From assembly GCF_022809115.1 (NCBI RefSeq), contig NZ_JALGBH010000002.1, positions 995,543-1,059,542 of the forward strand: a stretch of DNA of 64,000 bases, in the 5' to 3' direction. The notes beneath the pieces are model-generated. The model ran no database searches, was not told where the DNA came from, and was given only the letters and a program-made list of their open reading frames with translations. Below are positions 26,037 to 35,669 of this stretch, piece by piece. A program made the translations under genes and the position numbers. Positions within the stretch are counted from its first letter, which is position 1, and every line of letters begins with the position of its first letter. This stretch comes from Pedobacter montanisoli. GTDB lineage: Bacteria; Bacteroidota; Bacteroidia; Sphingobacteriales; Sphingobacteriaceae.

Positions 26037-26813
26037 ATGTCTAACATTTCATCCAATCTAAAATACCTGAGAAAGAAAAAAGGCCATACGCAACAGCAAT
26101 TTGCTGATGCAATGGAAATTAAACGTTCTTTGATAGGCGCATATGAAGAAGACAGGGCTGAACCAAAATACGAATTACTAAAAAAAATAGCAGAATATTT
26201 TGATTTGACCATTGATGAGTTTATCAACGATAAAATAGATGACAACTGGAAGCCGAAACCTAAGAGTCAGGGCTCAAATCTTCGTGTACTGAGCATATCT
26301 GTTGATCACAACGACAGGGAAAATATAGAACTTGTTCCTGTTAAAGCCAGCGCTGGTTACCTTAACGGTTTCTCTGATCCGCAATACATTCAAGAACTAC
26401 CTAAATTTCAGCTACCTATACCTGCTTTAAGACAAGGCACCTACAGAGCATTTGAAATTATGGGCGATTCGATGCTGCCTGTACAGCCCGAGAGTGTGAT
26501 TATTGGTGAATACCTTGAAAACTGGAATGATATTAAAATTGGGGAAACTTATATTATCATCAGTAAGAATGAAGGTGTAGTATATAAAAGAGCAGGTAAT
26601 AAATTTAAGGAAAATCGTGAGCTGAAATTAGTTTCAGATAATAAAGTATATGATCCATATACGATACCTGCTGAAGATATTCTTGAAATCTGGAAAGCTA
26701 AAGCTTATATCTCAACTACCTTACCAGAACCTACTCCTGAGCCTACCATAGAAACCTTATCTAGCATGATGGCGCAGATGCAGAAATCAATTGCGCAATT
26801 AAATAAAAATTAA
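26037..26813 (+). CDS. XRE-family repressor with S24 (LexA-like) domain
   Basis: A 258-residue transcription factor. Residues 6-61 are a helix-turn-helix of the XRE/Cro type (LRKKKGHTQQQFADAMEIKR). After a linker, the S24 domain has Ala106-Gly107 as the possible self-cleavage site, Ser145 in MGDSM and Lys184 in VVYKRAG as the catalytic pair. Such C/S24 regulators respond to RecA-type signals in phages and in SOS-related control. A proline-rich tail near residues 230-240 (PEPTPEPT) precedes a final helix. No phage genes are nearby. Its stop is five bases from an inverted repeat. Confidence 0.92.
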   Translation: MSNISSNLKYLRKKKGHTQQQFADAMEIKRSLIGAYEEDRAEPKYELLKKIAEYFDLTIDEFINDKIDDNWKPKPKSQGSNLRVLSISVDHNDRENIELVPVKASAGYLNGFSDPQYIQELPKFQLPIPALRQGTYRAFEIMGDSMLPVQPESVIIGEYLENWNDIKIGETYIIISKNEGVVYKRAGNKFKENRELKLVSDNKVYDPYTIPAEDILEIWKAKAYISTTLPEPTPEPTIETLSSMMAQMQKSIAQLNKN

Positions 26814-26817
26814 AAAA

Positions 26818-26905
26818 AGCTTGTCCAAAAAAATATCTTCGTCATTCTAATATAGATCCTGAAACAAGTTCAGGATGACGAAAGTGTTAGTTTTTTGGAC
26901 AAGCT
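26818..26905. repeat. Palindromic repeat with perfect 15-bp terminal inverted repeats
   Basis: AGCTTGTCCAAAAAA at 26818-26832 is matched exactly by its reverse complement at 26891-26905. Inside are CGTCATTCT and GATCCTGAAACAAGTTCAGGATGACG; the latter can form its own hairpin. The core matches copies at 1725-1889, 41231-41350 and 63408-63495, but the termini differ. It lies in the 105-base gap between convergent regulator and alaS genes and may terminate both. Confidence 0.8.
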
Positions 26906-26918
26906 CTTACTATCTTAT

Positions 26919-29528
26919 TTATACAAAGCTTTTAGCTCTTGCCAGTGCTTTATCTAAACCATTGGCATCTTTACCACCGGCAGTAGCATAGAATGCTTGC
27001 CCTCCGCCTCCACCTTGTATATCTTTTGCTAATTCTCTTACAATCTGTCCCGCATTGTAGTTTTTGGCTTTTACCAATTCATCATCTATAGCTACAGTCA
27101 ATTGAGGTTTTCCGTCAATTACCACTCCTAAAACCAAGAACAGGTTTTGAACTGCTCCCTTAACAGCATAAGCTAAGGTTTTAACCGCATCGGCATTAGG
27201 TAGATCTACCTTGGAAACGATGAAATTAACACCATCAATATTTTCTATCTTACTTTCCAAATCGGTACGTAAAGCCAATGCCCGTTCTGTAATATTTTTT
27301 TCTATTTCTTTTTTCAGTCCGGTATTTTCTTCAATGATCTTACCTAAAACCCCTACAAAATCCTTCGGACTGTTCAACAGATTCTTGATATGCTGAACCA
27401 GTTCAAACTGCTCTCTGATTACGGCAGCTGATTTGGTTCCCGTAATGGCTTCAATTCTGCGTACACCTGCCGCTACCGCTCCTTCACTTATAATTTTAAA
27501 GAAACCAATCTGTCCGGTAGCTTTTACATGGGTTCCGCCACAAAGCTCTTTTGAAAAATCATCGTCAAAAGTAATCACACGAACAAATTCGCCATATTTC
27601 TCACCGAACAAAGCAGTAACACCACTATCAATGGCTTTTTGATAAGGCACATTACGCTCTTCTTTCAGTGCAATATTTGCTCTTATCTTTTCATTTACAA
27701 TGTCTTCTACCTCTTTAATTTCTTCATCTGTAAGTTTTGCAAAATGAGAAATATCAAAACGCAACAAGTCGTTATTTACCAAAGATCCTTTTTGGTTTAC
27801 ATGGTTACCCAATACTTGTTTAAGTGCAGCATGCATTAAATGGGTTGCACTATGGTTGTTCTCTGTATCGCGGCGTAAATCTTCCTCTACTTCTGCGTAA
27901 AAAGAACCGCTAAAATCTGCAGGCAGTTCATTTACAAAATGTACTGTAAGTCCGTTTTCCTTTTTAGTATCTGTAATCCTGATTTTCTGTCCTGTTTTAT
28001 TAGAAGTTAAATATCCCTGATCACCAACTTGTCCTCCACCTTCTGCATAAAAAGGTGTAATGCTCAATACAAGCTGATATTGCTCTTTACCTTTTGCAGA
28101 TATTTTGCGGTATTTTAATATTTCGGTGTCTGCATTAAGGTAATCATAACCTATAAATTGAGATTCATCTCCATCGTTGATAACTACCCAGTCTCCGGTA
28201 TCGATTGCTGTAGCTGCTCTTGATCTATTTTTTTGAACATCTAAGGCTTTGTTAAAGCCTTCCATATCAACCGACATTCCTTTTTCACGAGCCATCAAAT
28301 CGGTTAAATCTATAGGGAAACCAAAAGTATCGTAAAGCTCAAAAGCAAAATCCCCGTCAATTACATCTTTTCCTTCATATTTCTCAAAACGTTGTATCCC
28401 GGTTGCCAGCGTTCTCAGAAAAGATACTTCTTCTTCTAAAACTACTTTCTGTACAAAATCTTTTTGTTCAAACAATTCGTTGAACACACCCTCAAACTGA
28501 TCTGCCAGTAGTGGCACCAATTCATTTAAAAAAGGTTCTTTAAAGTTTAAGAAAGTATAGGCATAACGCACTGCCCTACGCAAAATACGACGAATTACAT
28601 AACCTGCTTTATTGTTAGAAGGCAATTGTCCGTCTGCAACCACAAAAGAAATGGCACGTATATGATCGGCCATAACACGCATAGCGATGTCTGTTTTTTC
28701 ATCATCGCCATAAGCTATACCTGCTTTACGGGCAATGAATTGTATCAGTGGCTGAAATACATCGGTATCATAATTTGATGCTTTTCCTTGTAAAACACGC
28801 ACCAAACGTTCAAAACCCATTCCTGTATCTACATGTTTTGCAGGAAGAGGTTTTAACGAACCGTCTTTTAAGCGGTTAAACTGCATAAAAACGTTATTCC
28901 AAATCTCTATAACCTGCGGGTGATCAGCATTTACCAGATCTTTACCTTTTGCGTCCTTACGTTCTTCTGCACTTCTACAATCTACGTGAATTTCAGAGCA
29001 GGGACCGCATGGACCTGTATCGCCCATTTCCCAAAAATTATCTTTCTTATTGCCTAAGATGATACGCTCTTCAGGGACATATTGTTTCCATATCTCATAT
29101 GCTTCGGTATCTTTAGGTAAGCCTTCACTTTCATCGCCCTGAAATACAGAAACATACAACTGATCTTTAGGTATTTTATAAACCTCAGTTAATAACTCCC
29201 AGCTCCATGCAATAGCTTCTTTTTTAAAATAATCGCCAAAACTCCAGTTACCCAGCATTTCAAACATGGTATGGTGATAAGTATCTATACCTACTTCTTC
29301 CAGATCATTATGTTTACCAGAAACCCTTAAACAACGCTGGGTATCGGCAACTCTAGGGTATTTAATGGCAGCTTCGCCCAGAAAAAGATCTTTAAATTGA
29401 TTCATGCCCGCATTGGTGAACATTAATGTCGGGTCATTTTTAACCACAATTGGAGCCGAAGGCACAATATGGTGCTGTTTTGCTTTGAAAAAATCTAAAA
29501 AGGTTTGTCTTATTTCTTTTGCTGTCAT
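26919..29528 (-). CDS. alaS: Alanine--tRNA ligase
   Basis: Class II synthetase charging tRNA-Ala, 869 residues, full length. The catalytic domain (residues 1-250) has GNWSFGDYFKKEAI and HVDTGMGFERL. The tRNA-recognition domain includes GYVIRRILRRAVRY. The editing domain holds the zinc-binding HSATHLMH and ELCGGTHV motifs. The C-terminal glycine-rich GGGGGQAFYATAGG is the C-Ala region. Transcription is divergent from the MerR gene. Confidence 0.98.
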   Translation of the reverse strand: MTAKEIRQTFLDFFKAKQHHIVPSAPIVVKNDPTLMFTNAGMNQFKDLFLGEAAIKYPRVADTQRCLRVSGKHNDLEEVGIDTYHHTMFEMLGNWSFGDYFKKEAIAWSWELLTEVYKIPKDQLYVSVFQGDESEGLPKDTEAYEIWKQYVPEERIILGNKKDNFWEMGDTGPCGPCSEIHVDCRSAEERKDAKGKDLVNADHPQVIEIWNNVFMQFNRLKDGSLKPLPAKHVDTGMGFERLVRVLQGKASNYDTDVFQPLIQFIARKAGIAYGDDEKTDIAMRVMADHIRAISFVVADGQLPSNNKAGYVIRRILRRAVRYAYTFLNFKEPFLNELVPLLADQFEGVFNELFEQKDFVQKVVLEEEVSFLRTLATGIQRFEKYEGKDVIDGDFAFELYDTFGFPIDLTDLMAREKGMSVDMEGFNKALDVQKNRSRAATAIDTGDWVVINDGDESQFIGYDYLNADTEILKYRKISAKGKEQYQLVLSITPFYAEGGGQVGDQGYLTSNKTGQKIRITDTKKENGLTVHFVNELPADFSGSFYAEVEEDLRRDTENNHSATHLMHAALKQVLGNHVNQKGSLVNNDLLRFDISHFAKLTDEEIKEVEDIVNEKIRANIALKEERNVPYQKAIDSGVTALFGEKYGEFVRVITFDDDFSKELCGGTHVKATGQIGFFKIISEGAVAAGVRRIEAITGTKSAAVIREQFELVQHIKNLLNSPKDFVGVLGKIIEENTGLKKEIEKNITERALALRTDLESKIENIDGVNFIVSKVDLPNADAVKTLAYAVKGAVQNLFLVLGVVIDGKPQLTVAIDDELVKAKNYNAGQIVRELAKDIQGGGGGQAFYATAGGKDANGLDKALARAKSFV

Positions 29529-29644
29529 TACTTAAAAATATTTACAGCGCAAAATTAAAATTTTATTACGGTTTTATGCTAAAATCGCCTTACATTTGAA
29601 TACTTTAAGTAAAACCTGCAAAACATTAATAATCAATTACAATC

Positions 29645-29980
29645 ATGCCATACAAAGAAAGAGAAATCAATAAAATGTATTATACCATGGGCGAAGTAAC
29701 CGAAATGTTTGGCGTAAATGCTTCTCAAATCAGGTTTTACGAAAAGGAATTTGATGTACTTAAACCTAAGAAAAACAAAAAAGGGAACAGGCTCTTTACA
29801 CCTGAAGACATCGAAAACCTGAAAATTATTTTCCATTTGGTAGATGAAAAAGGTTTCACTTTAAAAGGTGCTAAAGAACATCTTAAAAGCAATAAAGACG
29901 AAGTAAAAGAAAACCAGAAGATCATCGAATCTCTTGAACGCATAAAAGACTTTTTGCTAAAATTAAATGGTGAGATCTAA
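29645..29980 (+). CDS. MerR family transcriptional regulator
   Basis: A 111-residue DNA-binding protein. The winged HTH starts YTMGEVTEMFGVNASQIRFYEKEFDVLKPKKNKKGNRLFTPEDI, the usual MerR pattern with RFYE and RxYT/RLFT. A helical tail follows (residues 85-110) but no effector domain or metal-binding cysteines, so it belongs to the short MerR-like group. Its last 14 bases overlap the start of the L,D-transpeptidase gene, so the two are co-transcribed and possibly functionally linked. Confidence 0.93.
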   Translation: MPYKEREINKMYYTMGEVTEMFGVNASQIRFYEKEFDVLKPKKNKKGNRLFTPEDIENLKIIFHLVDEKGFTLKGAKEHLKSNKDEVKENQKIIESLERIKDFLLKLNGEI

Positions 29981-30677
29981 ACTTATCGGCCTGTTACTGT
30001 CTATCAGCATTTTAATTATAAGCTGCCAGGCTAATTCTCAACACAATGCTATAATTTATCAGGATACCTTATTAAAATATACAATTACCCAAGGAGACCT
30101 GGACAAGTATATTTCCTATCGGAATATCAAAGATACGGTTGGAAAAAATAAGGAATTGTTGGAAATTCTAAATGTTTTACACTTTCAGCTCGATTCGAAA
30201 TTTAAAATAAATAACCAACTTACTTATGAAGAAGCTGTTAACCGTGCTGAAGATGTGGTAAAACGGCGCCATATGGTCAACAAAGTGCTTGTGCTCAAAA
30301 GCAAGCGAAAAATGTACCTTCTCAAAGACGATAAAACGATTAAAACTTTTAACATTGCCCTAGGCCCTAATCCTGTTGGGCAAAAAGAATATGAAGGTGA
30401 TGGAAGAACTCCTGAAGGATTATATACTCTAGACTGGCAAAGATGGGAAACTTCAACATTTCATTCTTTTCATATATCCTATCCAAATGATGCTGATCTT
30501 GCCAGAGCAAAATCAAAAAACTTAACTGCGGGTAGCAACATTATGGTACACGGAACATCAAAAGGTAAAAAAAAGAAAAAAGACTGGACAAATGGTTGTA
30601 TTGCGCTTAGCAATGTAGATATGCAGGAATTCAGGTCTATTGTTTTTCAAGACACTCCCATCGAAATCAGAAAATAA
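29967..30677 (+). CDS. L,D-transpeptidase (YkuD/YafK type)
   Basis: A 236-residue exported enzyme. The hydrophobic start ends at the lipobox-like IISC. The YkuD domain (residues 100-235) begins KVLVLKSKRKMYLLKD, and ends HGTSKGKKKKKDWTNGCIALSN with catalytic Cys211 and His195. The TNGCIAL form, rather than SHGCIR, is like the YafK group. The family cross-links peptidoglycan or attaches proteins to it. It overlaps the MerR gene by 14 bases. Confidence 0.9.
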   Translation: MVRSKLIGLLLSISILIISCQANSQHNAIIYQDTLLKYTITQGDLDKYISYRNIKDTVGKNKELLEILNVLHFQLDSKFKINNQLTYEEAVNRAEDVVKRRHMVNKVLVLKSKRKMYLLKDDKTIKTFNIALGPNPVGQKEYEGDGRTPEGLYTLDWQRWETSTFHSFHISYPNDADLARAKSKNLTAGSNIMVHGTSKGKKKKKDWTNGCIALSNVDMQEFRSIVFQDTPIEIRK

Positions 30678-30727
30678 TATTTTGCAACAACAATAAAATA
30701 ACATAAATTGGTGATAACAAACCATTT

Positions 30728-31534
30728 ATGTCTAAATTCTCGCTTTCAGTTCTTACGCTCTGGATTTCAGGGGCAGTAAGCTATGCCCAGTTTAATATGG
30801 GGCCTAAAATAACCTCTATGGGGTTAAATGGAGCTTCTGTTAAAGATGTATGGAGCACCGTTGCCAATCCTGCGGGCATTACAGCCATAAAATCAGCCAC
30901 AGTAGCTATTAACTACAGTAAATTTCTATTTGACAGCGAACTAAACACACAGGCTGCATCCTTAATTATTCCTTTTACCAAAACATTTGGAGGTTTAAGC
31001 TTTTTACGCCACGGTTTTACTGAATATAATGAAATCAAAACTGGTATAACAATTGGCAAAAAATTTTCAGAGCATCTTTCTATTGGTTTAAGAGCCAACC
31101 TACATCAACTCAGCATATCTCATTATGGTAACTCAACTACTTTTTCAATTGATTTAGGGGCTATTTATACCTTAAACAATCAGATTGATATAGGTGCTTA
31201 TATTACCAATCCTTCAAGGCAAAACTTTAACTCCTCTGCCATTGCGAACAATATAGCTACAACTCTAAATATTGGCGCTTCTTACCTCGCTTCAGATAAA
31301 GTATTAATTGCTGCAAGCTTATCTAAAGAATTGCAGGCAGAACCCGATGTAAGATTAGGAATAGACTATAGCCCCATCAGCTTGTTAAGTTTACGTGGCG
31401 GAATAAGCAGTCGACCATTTAAACAGTTTTTTGGAATAGGTCTCTCTTACCAAAAAATCATGTTGGATACTGCAATAGAAAATCATCCCCAAATGGGTTG
31501 TACTCCTCAAATTGGTTTAAGTTATGCGTTTTAG
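30728..31534 (+). CDS. Outer-membrane beta-barrel protein, PorV/UPF0164-like
   Basis: A 268-residue exported protein (signal ends near VSYAQ). The start MGPKITSMGLNGASVKDVWSTVANPAG is the (M)GxxxxxxxNAxxAxxxxxxxxNPAG pattern of PorV/PorQ and FadL-like barrels, followed by alternating amphipathic strands to the final LSYAF. The last 11 bases overlap the next gene, the HhH barrel protein, so the two are coupled. Its role may be export or uptake with that neighbour. Confidence 0.75.
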   Translation: MSKFSLSVLTLWISGAVSYAQFNMGPKITSMGLNGASVKDVWSTVANPAGITAIKSATVAINYSKFLFDSELNTQAASLIIPFTKTFGGLSFLRHGFTEYNEIKTGITIGKKFSEHLSIGLRANLHQLSISHYGNSTTFSIDLGAIYTLNNQIDIGAYITNPSRQNFNSSAIANNIATTLNIGASYLASDKVLIAASLSKELQAEPDVRLGIDYSPISLLSLRGGISSRPFKQFFGIGLSYQKIMLDTAIENHPQMGCTPQIGLSYAF

Positions 31535-33566
31535 ACTACTCATTCCTTTATTGGTCATCTTTAGCGAAATTACCGCTAAAGCACAAACAACAGAGCAAGA
31601 TATCATCAAAGAACTCATTGAAAATATGGCCGAAAATTTGCCTGAGGATTACGATTTTTCAGAATTAGAAGAACGCCTCCTTTATTACCGTAGCCATCCA
31701 GTAAACCTAAATCATACTTCTGTAGAAGAGCTTAAAACGCTCCTATTTTTATCGCCCTTGCAAATCCACAATCTATTTGAATACATGAAACGAAACGGAA
31801 AGTTAATTGATATTTATGAACTACAAGCTATTGAGGGATTTGATACAGAAACTGTTCAAAGATTGATGCTTTTTGTCTCTTTAGATCAAAATACCATTAA
31901 TGATAGAATTACTTTATATAATGTTTTAAAATATACTCATAATGATTTAATTATAAGATATGAACGCGTACTTGAGAAATCAAGAGGTTATGAAGTTTTA
32001 CCTGGAAATCGTTATCTAGGCACCCCAGATAAATATCTGTTCAGGTATAAGTATAATTATTCAAACCGCATATCTGCATCGCTGATCTTTAAAAAAGATG
32101 CAGGTGAGTATCTCTTTAACGGGCCTAAGCAATATCCATTCGATTATCTTTCTACTCATGTCGCCCTGTTTAAAATAGGTAAATTTAAAAAAATTGTTCT
32201 GGGCGATTACAGTTTGCAATTTGGGCAGGCTTTAACCTTATGGTCTGGATTTGCTTTTGGTAAATCTCCTGAAATATCAAGTATGGTTAAAAATGGTATG
32301 GGCTTAAAGCCCTATACCTCATCTAATGAATATGCTTTTTTAAGGGGAGCGTCGGCTACCATTAACTTATTCAAAAACATAGACCTTACTCCTTTTATAT
32401 CCTACAGATATTTAGATGCAACCGTTACAGAAAACAGCGATGGCTTAAAAACGATCAGCACTATTAACCAAACGGGTTTACATCGTACCTCATCAGAAAT
32501 AAAAAATAAAAACAGTACCAGTCAACTGATTTATGGTGGCGTTGTACAATACCAACTCAAAAATTTAAATGTGGGTGCTATTGCTTATCAGACACATTTT
32601 AACAACACTTTTATACCTGGCACCGGGTTGTATCGCAATTTTAATTTTACCGGAAAGGATTTAACAAATCTGGGCACATATTATGATTTCACTTATAAAA
32701 ACATTTATCTGTTTGGTGAGATCGGCAGAAGTATTCATAATGGTACGGCTTTTATAAACGGTTTGTTAGTCAGCTTATCTTCCACTGTATCGGCAGTAGC
32801 TTTATACCGTAACTACCCCGAAAATTACCATAATTTCTTTAACCAGGCTTTATCAGAAACCAGCGAAGCAGTTAACGAAAAAGGCTTATACACAGGGTTA
32901 AAAATTAATCCTTCTAAATCATGGAGTTTTTCTGTTTATACCGATTATTTCAGATTTCCTTGGTTAAAATTTAGGGTAGATGCACCTTCTGATGGTTACG
33001 AATTATTGGCTCAGGCTAACTATACTCCAAGAAAAAGTATAAAAACTGTTTTCCGTTTCAAAATGAAAAACAAACAACTAAACACAGACAAGAGTGTGCC
33101 CTTTAATTATCTAGAAGATGTAAGAACAGAAAATTACCGTACTGAAATCAAGTGGAAATTTAACAAATCATGGGGTTTTCAAAATAGATTGGAAATGGTT
33201 CGCTACAAAAAAGGTACAGCAAATACAGAATATGGCTATTTATTTTATCAGGATATTGAATATTCGCCCCTGTCTTCAAACCTATCTGCCAATTTAAGAG
33301 TAGCTTATTTCAATACCGCTTCTTACAACAGCAGAATTTATGCTTATGAAGATGATGTACTTTATCATTTTACTTTTACGCCTTATAATGGAAAAGGTAT
33401 CAGAACCTACGCTAATTTAAAATACAGGCTGGCAAAGCAACTGGATATGTGGGCAAGGTATGCTTTATTCAATTATAATAATGTAGAAACAGTGGGTTCA
33501 TATCTAGATGAAGTACCCGGAAATAAAAAATCAGACATCAGGTTACAATTACGCTATCAATTTTAA
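31524..33566 (+). CDS. Helix-hairpin-helix outer-membrane barrel protein
   Basis: A 680-residue exported protein. After the signal peptide (to about residue 20) come residues 50-115 with VNLNHTSVEELKTLLFLSPLQIHNLFEYMKRNGKL and a second unit ELQAIEGFDTETVQRLM. These are ComEA-like helix-hairpin-helix units. From about residue 120 on, the sequence is rich in aromatic amphipathic strands ending LRLQLRYQF, as in a 20-plus-strand barrel. Its TAA overlaps the ATG of an abortive frame and lies 6 bases before the TTG of comEC. The arrangement suggests handling of DNA at the outer membrane, but this is inferred. Confidence 0.8.
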   Translation: MRFRLLIPLLVIFSEITAKAQTTEQDIIKELIENMAENLPEDYDFSELEERLLYYRSHPVNLNHTSVEELKTLLFLSPLQIHNLFEYMKRNGKLIDIYELQAIEGFDTETVQRLMLFVSLDQNTINDRITLYNVLKYTHNDLIIRYERVLEKSRGYEVLPGNRYLGTPDKYLFRYKYNYSNRISASLIFKKDAGEYLFNGPKQYPFDYLSTHVALFKIGKFKKIVLGDYSLQFGQALTLWSGFAFGKSPEISSMVKNGMGLKPYTSSNEYAFLRGASATINLFKNIDLTPFISYRYLDATVTENSDGLKTISTINQTGLHRTSSEIKNKNSTSQLIYGGVVQYQLKNLNVGAIAYQTHFNNTFIPGTGLYRNFNFTGKDLTNLGTYYDFTYKNIYLFGEIGRSIHNGTAFINGLLVSLSSTVSAVALYRNYPENYHNFFNQALSETSEAVNEKGLYTGLKINPSKSWSFSVYTDYFRFPWLKFRVDAPSDGYELLAQANYTPRKSIKTVFRFKMKNKQLNTDKSVPFNYLEDVRTENYRTEIKWKFNKSWGFQNRLEMVRYKKGTANTEYGYLFYQDIEYSPLSSNLSANLRVAYFNTASYNSRIYAYEDDVLYHFTFTPYNGKGIRTYANLKYRLAKQLDMWARYALFNYNNVETVGSYLDEVPGNKKSDIRLQLRYQF

Positions 33567-33572
33567 TGCAAT

Positions 33573-35663
33573 TTGGTTTTTAAAGCAGAAATAGTATTCA
33601 TTAAAGTATTTATACCTTTTGCCTTAGGTATCATAACAGCCTACTATGCTCAAAATAATACAGCCTTGATTGTTAGCTGTTATGCATTACTTTCTTCTTT
33701 TTTAGCACTGCTTATCTTAAACATTCTGTATGTAAAACTTAGCCTATGGAAACACAAAATACTTACAGGCAGCCTTTTATCTATCTGTTTGTTCTTTACA
33801 GGAAGTACGCTTTGTATGCTTAAAACTGATTTCTTAAAAGATAATTATTTTGCCAAGCACCGATTTAAGGCACTTAGAATATGTATAAGCTCTGAGCCTC
33901 AATTAAAAAATGATATTCTAAGGTTTGAAGCAGAGGTGACCAGCGGTATAAAAGAACAAACTTCATATCCTGTTACAGGTAAATTACTTGTGGCTCTAAA
34001 AACAGATAGCATCCGGTCTGTTCAATTAAATTACGGAGATGAATTGCTGATTGAACCTAAATACGCACCTGTTGAACCTGCATATAATCCTGCTGAGTTC
34101 GATTTCAAGGCATGGCTAGCAACCCAAAATATCTATCAGCAGGTGTTTATTAATCATAACCAAATTGTAAAACTGCCTTCAAATGCCGCAAACCCTTTGT
34201 TAAAGTACGCCATTAACTTACGTCAGAAGCAAGTAGAATTTTACAGGAAAGTCATCAAAAATGATGAAGCTTTTGCAGTAGCTTCAACGCTTATTTTAGG
34301 TTACCGTGCTGATTTGAGCCAGGAGACTTTAAATGCGTACAGCAAGACAGGAACCATACATGCGCTATCCGTATCAGGTATGCATGTAGGAATCATTTAC
34401 ATTATGATCAATCTCCTGCTTTCCAGATTCAGCAAAAATACCAGATGGCTGGTTGTTATTAAATTTCTACTTACCATCACATTAATATGGTATTATGCAC
34501 TTATTACCGGATTATCTGCTTCTGTACTCAGATCGGCTATTATGCTAAGTGCGGTTATTTTTGCCCGGCAACTAAAACGACATACCAATAGCTACAATGT
34601 ATTTGCCTTTACTGCTTTCATTTTATTGGTATATGATCCTTTTCTGATATGGGACGTGGGTTTTCAGCTTTCTTTTTTAGCTGTATTGGGATTAGTTGCT
34701 TTACAACCTCCTTTATATAAGTTGTTATTTTTTAAAAATTACTTTCTCGATAAAATATGGGCAACTATTGCGGTGAGCATGGCTGCACAGATAACTACAC
34801 TCCCACTCAGTATATACTATTTCCATCAGTTCCCTGTATATTTTATCGTCAGTAATCTGTTTATTGTTATTCCTGTAATACTGATTATGTACATAGGTTT
34901 AACCATGTTGATTTTTAAAATAAGCTGGATAGCCCCACTCTTCGAATATATTATCAATTTCACCAATGAAGGATTAAAATGGATTGCCGATCTACCTTTT
35001 TCGGGACTTACAGCTATATTTATAGAGCGATGGCAGATATGGGTTTTAAGCTTGTTCATTGTATTCATTTCTATAGGATTGATCCAAAAACGATCAAGGC
35101 CGGTTATTTGTGCATTATGCCTACTGCTGTGTTTCCAGATAGGAACTGCACATCATAAAATACTTGCTGAAAAACAACGGAAAATGATCTTCTTTACCTT
35201 ACGCAAAAATTATGCAGCAGCCTTTATCAGCTCTAAAGAAGCTATTTTAGTTACAGACCTAAATCCTCTGGAAAAGAATTATTTATTTTTCATAAAACCT
35301 GCCCTAGAACGTTATGGTGTAAATCAGGTTAAGTTCATCGACTGGAAAACAGATACTACCACGAAACATCTTATCAAAACCAATCATCAGATAACTTTTT
35401 ATGATAAAAGCTTTCTTTTAATTGATCCTGATCTCAACGCGAAAAAGATAGCAAACGAAGTTCATTTTAATTACATATGGTTACATCAAAATCCTAAAAT
35501 TGATATAGGTATGTTACATGAACAGTTAAAGACTGCTACCCTTCTTATTGATGCCACAAACAAAGACTTCAAAATTGCAGAATTTGAAAATGAAGCAAAA
35601 AAAACTAATTTTAAAACGCATTTACTAAAAAGGAACAATGCCCTGTTAGTATCCCTTAACTAA
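33573..35663 (+). CDS. comEC: ComEC/Rec2 family membrane protein
   Basis: Inner-membrane channel family for DNA uptake, 696 residues. Residues 1-200 are the DUF4131 part with two or three helices; residues about 225-500 form the Competence domain (VSGMHVGIIYIMINLL, GFQLSFLAVLGL). The C-terminal 180 residues lack the HxHxDH of the metallo-beta-lactamase domain found in longer ComEC. No ATG is available: the only in-frame start after the stop at 33564 is TTG at 33573. ATG at 33566 overlaps the previous stop but reaches TAA after five codons. Confidence 0.88.
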   Translation: MVFKAEIVFIKVFIPFALGIITAYYAQNNTALIVSCYALLSSFLALLILNILYVKLSLWKHKILTGSLLSICLFFTGSTLCMLKTDFLKDNYFAKHRFKALRICISSEPQLKNDILRFEAEVTSGIKEQTSYPVTGKLLVALKTDSIRSVQLNYGDELLIEPKYAPVEPAYNPAEFDFKAWLATQNIYQQVFINHNQIVKLPSNAANPLLKYAINLRQKQVEFYRKVIKNDEAFAVASTLILGYRADLSQETLNAYSKTGTIHALSVSGMHVGIIYIMINLLLSRFSKNTRWLVVIKFLLTITLIWYYALITGLSASVLRSAIMLSAVIFARQLKRHTNSYNVFAFTAFILLVYDPFLIWDVGFQLSFLAVLGLVALQPPLYKLLFFKNYFLDKIWATIAVSMAAQITTLPLSIYYFHQFPVYFIVSNLFIVIPVILIMYIGLTMLIFKISWIAPLFEYIINFTNEGLKWIADLPFSGLTAIFIERWQIWVLSLFIVFISIGLIQKRSRPVICALCLLLCFQIGTAHHKILAEKQRKMIFFTLRKNYAAAFISSKEAILVTDLNPLEKNYLFFIKPALERYGVNQVKFIDWKTDTTTKHLIKTNHQITFYDKSFLLIDPDLNAKKIANEVHFNYIWLHQNPKIDIGMLHEQLKTATLLIDATNKDFKIAEFENEAKKTNFKTHLLKRNNALLVSLN

Positions 35664-35669
35664 TTATTT

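Noticed and set aside
26037..26813. Prophage repressor marking a prophage
   Set aside because: The XRE-S24 gene has no integrase, capsid or lysis genes nearby; its neighbours are housekeeping genes.
26818..26905. CRISPR array
   Set aside because: Only one palindromic element is present here, with no regularly spaced direct repeats or cas genes in the window.
29967..30677. L,D-transpeptidase as an inactive protein because of TNGC instead of SHGC
   Set aside because: The catalytic Cys211 and His195 are present, and the TNGC/TxGC form is known in YafK-like members.
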